A stretch of DNA of 64,000 nt, from contig JAYPEX010000006.1 in assembly GCA_038125995.1 (NCBI GenBank), positions 75,877 through 139,876 of the forward strand, given 5' to 3'. Below are positions 42,283-50,709 of the stretch, one piece after another (position 1 is the first letter of the stretch; each line of letters opens with the position of its first letter). The notes below the pieces were generated by a model that was not told the DNA's origin, did no database searches, and saw nothing but the letters and a program-made list of their open reading frames with translations. The position numbers and the translations under genes were made by a program. Origin of the DNA: MAG-120531 sp038125995. Its GTDB lineage: Bacteria; Bacteroidota; Bacteroidia; Flavobacteriales; Flavobacteriaceae.

Positions 42283-42287
42283 ATTCG

Positions 42288-42295
42288 TATATTTG
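42288..42295 (+). promoter_or_regulatory. -7 box of the efflux operon
   Basis: TATATTTG is an exact TAnnTTTG match, six bases after the inverted-repeat operator and nine bases before the ATG of the TetR gene. With a usual start site a few bases downstream, the transcript would have almost no leader. Confidence 0.65.
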
Positions 42296-42304
42296 CAGCC
42301 TGAA

Positions 42305-42904
42305 ATGAAGGACAAAATTATACATAAGGCCACAGAGATGTTTTTAAACTTCGGGTTTAAGAGCGTTACCATGGATGACATTGCCAGTGAACTTGGTATG
42401 TCCAAAAAAACTATTTATATCAATTTCTGCAATAAAACTAAATTGATAAAAGCGGTATCGGATCACTTGTACAACACCATTGGACATGGAATTTCTGAGA
42501 TTAGGTCTCAAAATTTAGATCCTATTGAAGAACTCATTGTTGTCAAAGACTTTGTGAATCAAAACTTAAACGACGAAAAATCCTCTCCGATATTTCAGTT
42601 GCACAAATACTACCCTAAACTTTTTAAAGAGATGATGAAAAAACAACGTGAAATGGTTGAAGACATCATCGTATCAAATATTAAAAGTGGTATTCAAACA
42701 GGAGTATACCGAAAGGAAATCAACAAAGAATTTGTATGGAGAATCTATTTTGACGGTGTCAATATCATTAAAAATGATGACCTGTTTCCACCGAGTACGT
42801 TCTCCAAAAAAGACGTCAACACCATGTTCTTGGAGTATCATTTAAGGGCACTAGTTACAGATCAAGGATTGAAAAAATTAAATGAATTATTAAATAACAA
42901 ATGA
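42305..42904 (+). CDS. TetR/AcrR family regulator of the efflux operon
   Basis: Repressor of 199 aa from the ATG at 42305 (an upstream TTG at 42293 lies inside the -7 box and is not used). The helix-turn-helix is at residues about 20-45: VTMDDIASELGMSKKTIYINFCNKTKLI. The C-terminal ligand domain has no identifiable ligand. A perfect inverted repeat directly upstream is the likely operator, so it probably autoregulates and represses the downstream TolC, adaptor and RND genes. The stop overlaps the start of the TolC-like gene by four bases (ATGA), so the four genes form one operon. Confidence 0.92.
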   Translation: MKDKIIHKATEMFLNFGFKSVTMDDIASELGMSKKTIYINFCNKTKLIKAVSDHLYNTIGHGISEIRSQNLDPIEELIVVKDFVNQNLNDEKSSPIFQLHKYYPKLFKEMMKKQREMVEDIIVSNIKSGIQTGVYRKEINKEFVWRIYFDGVNIIKNDDLFPPSTFSKKDVNTMFLEYHLRALVTDQGLKKLNELLNNK

Positions 42905-44220
42905 AAAACGTACTTACATTTTGCTTAAGTCTCTTAAGTATGAGTGTCATGGCTCAAGAAGCAAAAGAATTCAGTCTTACAGAAGCTTTAGATTTTGCTT
43001 TAGAACACAATGCTCAAATGATCAATGCTGATCGAGATGTGCAAGCAGCTTATGCTCAAAAATGGTCTACGATGGCTATTGGACTTCCTCAAATTAGCGC
43101 TTCAGGATCCTATCAAAACCAATTGAAAAGACCCGTCTCTCTTTTACCAGGAGAATTTTTTGGAGGAGAGCCAGGAACCTATGTTCCGATAACTTTTGGT
43201 CAAAAACAACAAATGAGCGCTTCTGCAACACTTAATCAAAAGCTTTTTGACGGTTCTTATATCGTAGGAGTGCAAGCGATCAAAACCTTTTTCGATATCA
43301 GTGCCAATGCGAAAGAAAAAACACAGAAAGAAATCAAAAAAGCAGTGGTTAATGCCTATGGTAGTGTGCTCTTAATCGACGAAAGTGTCTCCATCGTCAA
43401 CGACAATTTAAAGGTGCTCAAAGAGAATATAAACGAAACTCAAGCGCTCTTAAATCAGGGTTTTGCTGAAGAAGAACAACTGGAACAATTGGAGATTACA
43501 CTACTTCAATTAGAAAGTCAAAAACGCAATATTCTTCAACTACAATCCATAGCGAAACAGTCGTTTAACCTCCTTTTAGGAAGGTCCTTAACGGAACCAT
43601 TTGTTCTTACAGACAATTTAGAAACCTTAGCAGCACAACATTTGCTCGAAGAGCCCCTAGAGGAGTTTCGTCTCGAAAACAGTATTGATTATCAAATTGC
43701 ATGGAATCAAAAAGAACAAAAGCGTTTGGAGCTCAAATTAGAAAAATCAAAGTACTTACCTACCCTCAATGCCTTTGTAAATTATTCCACCAATGCATTT
43801 GGAAATGACTTTGAGTTCTTTTCAACTACTCAAGAATGGTTTGATGCCTCCATCTTGGGAGTGAACCTCAATGTCCCCATTTTTTCATCATTTATGAAAA
43901 GAGCCAATACCAAGATGAAAAAGATTCAATTCGAGCAGTCGAAAACACTCTTAAATCAAAAGGCAAAACAAGTGAGTCTTGAATATCAACAAGCCAAAAG
44001 TCAATTTGAGTTAGATGTTGCCAATTACGACTCCTCCAAGCTCAACTTGGACTTATCCGAACGTATAGCAACCAAAAATACCATTAAATACAAAGAAGGA
44101 GTTGCTTCTAGTTTTGAACTCAGACAAGCCCAATTACAACTCTATCAAGCCCAACGTGAATACTTAGAATCGATGTTGGCATTGATTAACAGCAAAACCT
44201 TATTAGAAACCTTAAATTAA
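42901..44220 (+). CDS. TolC family outer-membrane efflux protein
   Basis: Outer-membrane channel of a tripartite exporter, 439 aa. Signal peptide MKNVLTFCLSLLSMSVMAQ is followed by the typical LTEALDFALEHNAQMINADRDVQAAYAQKW, which begins the first TolC repeat, and by long coiled helices (NINETQALLNQGFAEEEQLEQLEITLLQLESQKRNI and KEGVASSFELRQAQLQLYQAQREYLESML). The second half repeats the first with internal symmetry, as in the family. It follows TetR with a 4-base overlap, and the adaptor gene is 24 bases further on. Confidence 0.93.
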   Translation: MKNVLTFCLSLLSMSVMAQEAKEFSLTEALDFALEHNAQMINADRDVQAAYAQKWSTMAIGLPQISASGSYQNQLKRPVSLLPGEFFGGEPGTYVPITFGQKQQMSASATLNQKLFDGSYIVGVQAIKTFFDISANAKEKTQKEIKKAVVNAYGSVLLIDESVSIVNDNLKVLKENINETQALLNQGFAEEEQLEQLEITLLQLESQKRNILQLQSIAKQSFNLLLGRSLTEPFVLTDNLETLAAQHLLEEPLEEFRLENSIDYQIAWNQKEQKRLELKLEKSKYLPTLNAFVNYSTNAFGNDFEFFSTTQEWFDASILGVNLNVPIFSSFMKRANTKMKKIQFEQSKTLLNQKAKQVSLEYQQAKSQFELDVANYDSSKLNLDLSERIATKNTIKYKEGVASSFELRQAQLQLYQAQREYLESMLALINSKTLLETLN

Positions 44221-44244
44221 TCGCACTACCTATATTACATCACT

Positions 44245-45393
44245 ATGAAAAAAATAATCGCCATCCTCGCTTTTGGAATGCTCGTAACCTCCTGTGGAGA
44301 GAACGCTGAGTCATCTAATGACCTCAATTCCTTGAAGGCTCTCAAGTCAGAAATTATGGAGCAGCAAAACACCCTTGCTCAACAACTTTCAGAAGTAGAA
44401 GCAGCCATCAAAGCTATTGAAGGATTTGACAATCTTCCTCTTGTTTCAACAAAGAAACTAGCTGTAGAATCTTTTGATCACTACGTCCAACTTCAAGGAA
44501 ATATCACCACCAAAGAAAACGTTTTGATTTATCCTGAACTTTCAGGGACCCTCTTAAAGGTGTATGTCAAAAAGGGAGACCGTGTGCAAAAAGGAACGAT
44601 TTTAGCTGAGATTGACAATGGAGGATTGAGTAATCAATTAGAACAATTGAGAGCCGCTGCGGCTTTAGCGAAAACAACTTTTGAGCGTCAAGCGAAGCTG
44701 TGGGAACAAAAAATTGGTTCTGAAATTCAGTACTTACAAACTAAAGCTCAGTATGAGTCTCAACAAAACGCTGTAGCGCAATTGGAAAAAACCCTTGCCA
44801 AGGCGATTGTCAAAGCTCCTTTTTCAGGTATTGTAGATCAACTGCTTCAAGACCCTGGAGTAGTTGTGGCTCCAGGACCGAATGCTGCCCTGTTTAGAAT
44901 TATCAATTTGGAGCATATGTATGTTACGGTAGATGCCCCCGAACGTTATTTAGGATCTGTAAAAAAAGGAGGCAAAGCGATTGTTGAAATTCCTGTGTTG
45001 TCGAAACGCATCGAAACAAAGGTGCGTCAAACCGGAAATTATATTGCCGCTTCCAATCGCTCCTTTGAAGTAGAGATTGGTATTCCTAATGATGACCAAA
45101 GCATTAAACCCAACTTAAATGCTAAAGTGCTCATCAACGATTACAGCAATAACAATGCAATTTTAGTTCCGCTTTCCGTTATTTCTGAAAATGCAGAAGG
45201 GGAACAATACGTATACACCATCAGCACTACAGAGCACGAAGGAGTCGATATCGCTCACCGAAGAATTATCACCACAGGAGCGAGTGATGGAGAACGCATC
45301 GAAGTGCTATCAGGTTTAGAAGCTGGAGACCAAATAGTCATCGAAGGTGCTCGTAAGCTTAAAGATGGTCAACACATTAAAGTATTAAACTAA
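44245..45393 (+). CDS. RND efflux periplasmic adaptor (MFP), lipoprotein
   Basis: Membrane-fusion protein of 382 aa connecting the RND pump to TolC. The lipoprotein signal ends MLVTSCGEN (Cys17). A coiled hairpin includes LKALKSEIMEQQNTLAQQLSEVEAAIK near the N-terminus; the lipoyl-like domain is at VLIYPELSGTLLKVYVKKGDRVQKGTILAEID, then a helical hairpin and a second lipoyl half (AIVKAPFSGIVDQLLQDPG). The beta-barrel and membrane-proximal domains follow (VEIPVLSKRIETKVRQTGN, SGLEAGDQIVIEGARKLKDGQ). The next gene starts one base after the stop, so translation is coupled to the pump gene. Confidence 0.93.
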   Translation: MKKIIAILAFGMLVTSCGENAESSNDLNSLKALKSEIMEQQNTLAQQLSEVEAAIKAIEGFDNLPLVSTKKLAVESFDHYVQLQGNITTKENVLIYPELSGTLLKVYVKKGDRVQKGTILAEIDNGGLSNQLEQLRAAAALAKTTFERQAKLWEQKIGSEIQYLQTKAQYESQQNAVAQLEKTLAKAIVKAPFSGIVDQLLQDPGVVVAPGPNAALFRIINLEHMYVTVDAPERYLGSVKKGGKAIVEIPVLSKRIETKVRQTGNYIAASNRSFEVEIGIPNDDQSIKPNLNAKVLINDYSNNNAILVPLSVISENAEGEQYVYTISTTEHEGVDIAHRRIITTGASDGERIEVLSGLEAGDQIVIEGARKLKDGQHIKVLN

Positions 45394-45394
45394 G

Positions 45395-48300
45395 ATGAGT
45401 AAACAGAAAAAAAATGTTGAAAAAATCTTTCGACCATCCTCTTGGTCGATTGATAACAGTTCCATCATCTATGTGATGATTGCAATTTTTCTCTATCTAG
45501 GAGTCAAAGCCTATTTTGATTTGCCAAGAGAAGCCTTTCCTGAAATTAAACAGACCAATATCTATGTTTCGGTTCCTTATCCAGGGAACTCAGCTGAAGA
45601 TATTGAACGACTCATCGTCGATCCTTTAGAAGAGGAATTAGAGGGGCTGAGTAATTTGTTGGATATTACTTCGACCTCTCAGCAAGATTACGGAATGATC
45701 TTGGTGGAGTTCGATGAAAATATTTCGATTGCCGAAGCCAAACAACGCGTCAAAGACAAGGTTGATTCTAAAAAAGCTTCTGAAGACTGGCCTACTTTTA
45801 ACAACTCAAAGGTAGAGCCCAATGTCTTTGACCTCAACCTATCTGAGGAAATGCCGATTATGAATATCAACCTCACAGGAGATTATACGGTACAACAGCT
45901 CAACGATTACGCCGAACTTCTTCAAGAAAAAATTGAAGAGTTACCTGAAATTAAAGCAGCTGATATTAGAGGCGTTCAAAACAAAGAAGTTGAGGTGGCC
46001 GTTGACATTTACAAAATGATGGCCGCTAAAGTGAGCTTTAACGATATCGCTCAATCGATTGCCAACAACAATATGACCATTTCTGCAGGAAATCTGATTC
46101 AATCAGGACAGCGTCGTTCAGTTCGTGTCATCGGTGAAATCAACCACCCGTCCGAACTCGAAGATTTTGTTGTAAAATCAGAGCAAAAAACCATCTATCT
46201 CAAAGATATTGCAAGCGTTTCATTTAGAGACACAGATCGCACCACTTATGCGAGAATGTACGATCAAAACGTAGTGATGCTCGATGTCAAAAAAAGATCT
46301 GGAGAGAATACGATTCAGGCATCCGATGCGATTAATGAAATTATCAAACAGGCACAACAATCAGAATTTCCATCTGATTTGAAAATCATCATTGCCAACG
46401 ACCTCTCTTCCCAAACCCTCAATCAAGTAGATGACCTTGTAAACAACATCATTTTTGGGATTATCCTCGTGGTGACCGTACTGATGTTTTTCCTAGGATT
46501 TAGAAACGCACTTTTTGTAGGATTTGCAATCCCAATGTCGATGTTCATGTCCTTTATGGTGATTTCACTTTTAGGATATACACTTAACACCATGATTCTC
46601 TTTGGTATGATTATGGGATTGGGGATGTTGGTTGACAACGGTATTGTTGTAGTAGAAAACGTCTATCGTTTGATGGACGAGGGAATGTCTCGAAAAGAAG
46701 CTGCAAAAAAGGGAATCTCTGAAATCGCTTATCCGATCATTGTATCGACAGCAACAACAGTAGCGGCCTTTGTTCCACTTGGATTATGGCCTGGTATCAT
46801 GGGGAACTTCATGAAGTTCTTCCCAATTACCTTGTCCATTGTTCTAGGATCATCCCTCATCGTAGCGATTTTTATGAACTCGATGTTAGTATCCCAATTT
46901 ATGGATACTTCGGATAAAAACTTATCTAAAAAACAACTCTATCGAATCTCAGCCATCCTCGGTGGTTTTGGACTGTTGATTTTTATTGTTGGAGGCCCCG
47001 TTAAAGGATTGGGTACCTTGATGATTGCTACAGCGGCCATGTTCTGGATCTATAAATACGTTCTCAAGAAAACCGCCTTGCGATTTCAAAAAAATACGTT
47101 GGTTAAAATTGAAAATTTCTACGAAACTTCACTTAAAAATGCTCTTAGGGGAGGTAGAATGTATTGGTATGCTGGAGTCACGTTCTTGATCCTACTCCTT
47201 TCATTTGTATTCTTTGGAGCTTCTGTTGGAAGTGGACGTACTAAGATTGAATTTTTTCCAGATAATATTCCGAACCAAATTGTTGTCTATATCGAATATC
47301 CTCAAGGAACAGACATCGAAAAGACCAACGATATGACCCAACAAATAGAAAAGGCTTTTTACGAGGTCATTTTGGATCCGATCTATTACGATGGAGATGA
47401 CAACTTTATGGTACAGAGCTCCATTTCTCAAGTAGGAGAAGGTGCCGGCAACCCAATGACTGATGCAGGTTCTTCTGCTGAAATGCCTCATAGAGGTAAA
47501 ATTACTGCTTCGATGCGCGAGTTTAAATACCGTCAAGGCATGGACTCTGAAGCCTTGAGAAAAAAGGTGCAAGAAGCTTTGAGTGGCAGATTTCCAGGAG
47601 TGGCCATCTCAGTCGAAAAAGACTCTAAAGGACCTCCAGTGGGGTATCCAATCAATATTGAACTCTCTGGAGATGATTACGACGCCTTAATCCTTGCAGC
47701 TGAGTCCATGCGCAACTATATCGAGGATAAAAATATCCCTGGTATTGAGGAATTAAAAGTGAATGTCAACAAGGGAAACCCCTCTATGCGCGTTGTCGTT
47801 GACAAAGAAAAAGCCGGGGCATTAGGGGTCAAACTCGGACAAGTAGGAATGCAGTTAAGACGTTCCCTCTTTGGAGAAAAAGCAGGTATCTACAAAGAAG
47901 ATGGTGAAAACTACGATATCAATATTCGCTTTGATGAAAATTCTAGATATGATGCCTCTGCCCTCTTCAATCAAAATATCGTTTTTAGAGATCCAGCCGA
48001 TGGGCAAATCAAAGAAATTCCTATTTCAGCAATTGCAACAAGAGAAAATACCTCGGGATACAGCTCGATTAAACACATCAGGGGGAAGCGTGTAGTCACC
48101 GTTTATTCAGGATTAGAGCCAGGTTATACTGATGCAGGTGCCATCGTTGATCAGATCCAACAATTAATGAAGAATTACAAGGGAATTCCCAGTGATATTC
48201 ACATTGATTATACAGGTCAGTTAGAAGAACAAAACAAACAGATGCAGTTTTTAATGGGGGCCTTCTTTACTGGACTTGGACTCATCATGCTCCTATTGAT

Positions 48301-48865
48301 TTTCCAATTTGGTGGTATTTCGAAGCCGATCATCATTATGATTGCTATTTTCTTGAGCTTTATCGGTGTCTTTGGAGGATTGATTATCACCGGGTGGAGT
48401 TTTGTCATCATGATGACCATGATGGGGATCATTTCACTAGCAGGTATTGTAGTTAATAACGGAGTGGTACTATTGGATTACGCTCAACTTCTCATTGATC
48501 GATTTAAAGTAGAGGCCTCTATTGATGAAGAAACCCTTCTGAATAAAGAGCAGTTAGTTCCACTGATTGTTCAAGCGGGGAAAGCTCGTTTAAGACCCGT
48601 ATTGCTTACCGCGATAACTACAGTCTTAGGGTTAATTCCACTTGCGATTGGACTCAATATTGATTTCTTTTCACTATTTAGCCAATTCAATCCTCACATC
48701 TATATAGGAGGGGATAATGTCATCTTTTGGGGACCTCTTGCGTGGACCGTTATTTTTGGTCTGATTGTAGCGACCTTTTTGACCTTAATCATTGTCCCAG
48801 TACTTTTCTATATCAGTTACCGAATGAAATGGTGGATTTTTAAAAATAGACGATTTGAAAGCTAA
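45395..48865 (+). CDS. RND family efflux transporter permease
   Basis: Inner-membrane proton-driven exporter of 1156 aa, about 100 residues longer than AcrB. Two halves each have one helix, a large periplasmic loop and five helices. Transmembrane helix 4 has GLGMLVDNGIVVVENVYRL: Asp414 matches AcrB Asp407, while the next residue is Asn415 where AcrB has Asp408. In the second half SLAGIVVNNGVVLLDYAQL has Asn at the place of AcrB Lys940. This proton-relay set is seen in many non-HAE1 RND proteins. The substrate cannot be deduced. Extra length includes helices near residues 505-555 between the two halves (AILGGFGLLIFIVGG, GTLMIATAAMFWIYKYV). Confidence 0.93.
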   Translation: MSKQKKNVEKIFRPSSWSIDNSSIIYVMIAIFLYLGVKAYFDLPREAFPEIKQTNIYVSVPYPGNSAEDIERLIVDPLEEELEGLSNLLDITSTSQQDYGMILVEFDENISIAEAKQRVKDKVDSKKASEDWPTFNNSKVEPNVFDLNLSEEMPIMNINLTGDYTVQQLNDYAELLQEKIEELPEIKAADIRGVQNKEVEVAVDIYKMMAAKVSFNDIAQSIANNNMTISAGNLIQSGQRRSVRVIGEINHPSELEDFVVKSEQKTIYLKDIASVSFRDTDRTTYARMYDQNVVMLDVKKRSGENTIQASDAINEIIKQAQQSEFPSDLKIIIANDLSSQTLNQVDDLVNNIIFGIILVVTVLMFFLGFRNALFVGFAIPMSMFMSFMVISLLGYTLNTMILFGMIMGLGMLVDNGIVVVENVYRLMDEGMSRKEAAKKGISEIAYPIIVSTATTVAAFVPLGLWPGIMGNFMKFFPITLSIVLGSSLIVAIFMNSMLVSQFMDTSDKNLSKKQLYRISAILGGFGLLIFIVGGPVKGLGTLMIATAAMFWIYKYVLKKTALRFQKNTLVKIENFYETSLKNALRGGRMYWYAGVTFLILLLSFVFFGASVGSGRTKIEFFPDNIPNQIVVYIEYPQGTDIEKTNDMTQQIEKAFYEVILDPIYYDGDDNFMVQSSISQVGEGAGNPMTDAGSSAEMPHRGKITASMREFKYRQGMDSEALRKKVQEALSGRFPGVAISVEKDSKGPPVGYPINIELSGDDYDALILAAESMRNYIEDKNIPGIEELKVNVNKGNPSMRVVVDKEKAGALGVKLGQVGMQLRRSLFGEKAGIYKEDGENYDINIRFDENSRYDASALFNQNIVFRDPADGQIKEIPISAIATRENTSGYSSIKHIRGKRVVTVYSGLEPGYTDAGAIVDQIQQLMKNYKGIPSDIHIDYTGQLEEQNKQMQFLMGAFFTGLGLIMLLLIFQFGGISKPIIIMIAIFLSFIGVFGGLIITGWSFVIMMTMMGIISLAGIVVNNGVVLLDYAQLLIDRFKVEASIDEETLLNKEQLVPLIVQAGKARLRPVLLTAITTVLGLIPLAIGLNIDFFSLFSQFNPHIYIGGDNVIFWGPLAWTVIFGLIVATFLTLIIVPVLFYISYRMKWWIFKNRRFES

Positions 48866-48893
48866 GGACTAGGAATCACAAAAGCGTAGAAAA

Positions 48894-48920
48894 GAAGGCT
48901 CAACAGCCTTCTTTTTTTTT
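48894..48920 (+). terminator. Rho-independent terminator of the efflux operon
   Basis: A 7-bp stem GAAGGCT / AGCCTTC (48894-48900 and 48905-48911) with loop CAAC, extended by A-T pairs, is followed by nine T (48912-48920). It ends the TetR-TolC-MFP-RND operon; the aspS promoter begins directly after it. Confidence 0.93.
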
Positions 48921-48921
48921 G

Positions 48922-48929
48922 TATTTTTG
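48922..48929 (+). promoter_or_regulatory. -7 box of aspS
   Basis: TATTTTTG matches TAnnTTTG one base after the T-run of the efflux-operon terminator and 18 bases before the aspS start codon. The -33 element would fall within the terminator stem. Confidence 0.55.
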
Positions 48930-48947
48930 CCTCCATAATTTAATCAT

Positions 48948-50696
48948 ATGTACAGAGATCACACTTGCGGAGAATTAAATGCCGCTCATATTGGAAACGA
49001 AGTTAAATTATCGGGATGGGTTCAAAAGGTCAGAGACAAAGGATTTATTTGTTGGGTAGACCTCAGAGATCGCTATGGGATTACACAACTCATCTTTGAT
49101 GCCGATCGTTCCGATGCTGCTATCGTTGAAACCGCAAAAAATCTCGGAAGAGAAAGTGTCATCGCTATTAGTGGAACGGTCTTAAAAAGAGATGCTGCCA
49201 ATCCCAAAATGGCAACTGGAGCAATTGAAATTCTAGTGCGAGAATTAGAAGTGCTCAACCCTTCCAAGACTCCTCCTTTCACCATCGAAGATGAGTCCGA
49301 TGGAGGTGATGATCTACGAGCAAAATACCGCTATTTAGACATTCGTAGAAGACCTGTCCGAAACAACCTCATCTTTAGACATCGTGTGAGTATGGAGGTG
49401 CGAAATTACCTTTCGAAGGCTGGATTTATAGATGTTGAAACCCCCTATTTGATCAAATCAACTCCTGAAGGAGCAAGGGATTTTGTGGTTCCTTCTCGTA
49501 TGAATGAAGGACAATTTTACGCCCTTCCACAATCACCTCAAACCTTTAAACAACTCTTGATGGTTGGTGGAATGGATCGCTATTTCCAAATCGTTAAGTG
49601 CTTTAGAGACGAAGATCTCAGAGCGGATCGTCAGCCAGAATTCACTCAGATTGACTGTGAGATGGCCTTTGTAGAGCAAGAAGACATCTTAAATACCTTT
49701 GAGGGACTGACGCGCCACCTCTTAAAAGAAATTAAAGGGGTTGCTATCGAAAAATTCCCGAGAATGCCTTATGAAGAGGCAATGAAACGCTATGGAAATG
49801 ACAAACCTGATATTCGTTTTGGGATGGAGTTTGGAGAACTCAATGAAGTAGCTCAACACAAAGACTTCAATGTGTTTAATACCGCTGAACTCGTTGTTGG
49901 AATCGCAGTTCCTGGTGGAAATGCATATACGAGAAAAGAAATCGACAAACTCATTGACTGGGTAAGACGTCCCCAAGTAGGAGCCAAGGGTATGGTTTAC
50001 GTTCGCTGTAACGAAGACGGAAGCTTTAAGTCTTCTGTCGACAAGTTTTACAGCGAAGAAGATTTACAAAAATGGGCTGAAGCAACAGGAGCCAAAGCAG
50101 GAGATTTGATCTGTGTGCTCTCTGGGGATGCCCACAGTACCCGTGCTCAACTTTCTGCTCTTCGAATGGAGCTTGCCGAGCGATTAGGACTCAGAAATCC
50201 CGATGAGTTCGCCCCACTATGGGTGGTTGATTTTCCTCTCTTAGAACAGGATGAAGAAACAGGGCACTGGCATGCGATGCACCATCCGTTTACAGCTCCA
50301 AAACCAGAGGAAATGGATCTTTTAGAATCCAATCCTGGCGCAGTACACGCCAACGCATACGATTTGGTACTCAATGGAAACGAAATTGGTGGAGGATCCA
50401 TTCGTATTCACGACAGAGGAGTTCAAGAGCGCATGTTTAAACTTTTAGGGTTTACAGAGGAGGAAGCAAAAGCACAGTTCGGATTTTTGATGGACGCCTT
50501 CCAATACGGAGCACCACCACACGGAGGAATCGCTTTTGGTTTGGACCGTTTAGTTGCGATCCTGGGCGGGCAAGAATCCATTCGAGATTTTATAGCCTTT
50601 CCAAAAAACAATGCAGGAAGAGATGTGATGATCGACGCACCAGCATCTTTAAGTGAGGATCAATTAGATGAATTAAATCTTCGTATTAACCTTTAG
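48948..50696 (+). CDS. aspS: Aspartyl-tRNA synthetase
   Basis: Class IIb aminoacyl-tRNA synthetase of 582 aa, the usual bacterial length. MYRDHTCGELNAAHIGNEVKLSGWVQKVRDKGFICWVDLRDRYGITQLIF is the anticodon-binding OB fold. Class II motif 2 is YFQIVKCFRDEDLRADRQPEFTQID, and motif 3 is GAPPHGGIAFGLDRLVAIL. A GAD domain insertion is at about residues 290-420 (FNTAELVVGIAVPGG, LICVLSGD). It charges tRNA-Asp; whether it also charges tRNA-Asn is not judged here. Next gene starts 13 bases after the stop. Confidence 0.98.
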   Translation: MYRDHTCGELNAAHIGNEVKLSGWVQKVRDKGFICWVDLRDRYGITQLIFDADRSDAAIVETAKNLGRESVIAISGTVLKRDAANPKMATGAIEILVRELEVLNPSKTPPFTIEDESDGGDDLRAKYRYLDIRRRPVRNNLIFRHRVSMEVRNYLSKAGFIDVETPYLIKSTPEGARDFVVPSRMNEGQFYALPQSPQTFKQLLMVGGMDRYFQIVKCFRDEDLRADRQPEFTQIDCEMAFVEQEDILNTFEGLTRHLLKEIKGVAIEKFPRMPYEEAMKRYGNDKPDIRFGMEFGELNEVAQHKDFNVFNTAELVVGIAVPGGNAYTRKEIDKLIDWVRRPQVGAKGMVYVRCNEDGSFKSSVDKFYSEEDLQKWAEATGAKAGDLICVLSGDAHSTRAQLSALRMELAERLGLRNPDEFAPLWVVDFPLLEQDEETGHWHAMHHPFTAPKPEEMDLLESNPGAVHANAYDLVLNGNEIGGGSIRIHDRGVQERMFKLLGFTEEEAKAQFGFLMDAFQYGAPPHGGIAFGLDRLVAILGGQESIRDFIAFPKNNAGRDVMIDAPASLSEDQLDELNLRINL

Positions 50697-50709
50697 AACT
50701 AACTCCTCA

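Noticed and set aside
47201..47572. 123-codon minus-strand open frame inside the RND pump gene
   Set aside because: It lies wholly within a conserved RND coding region, has no start context, and its protein sequence has no family resemblance; it is a shadow of the sense frame.
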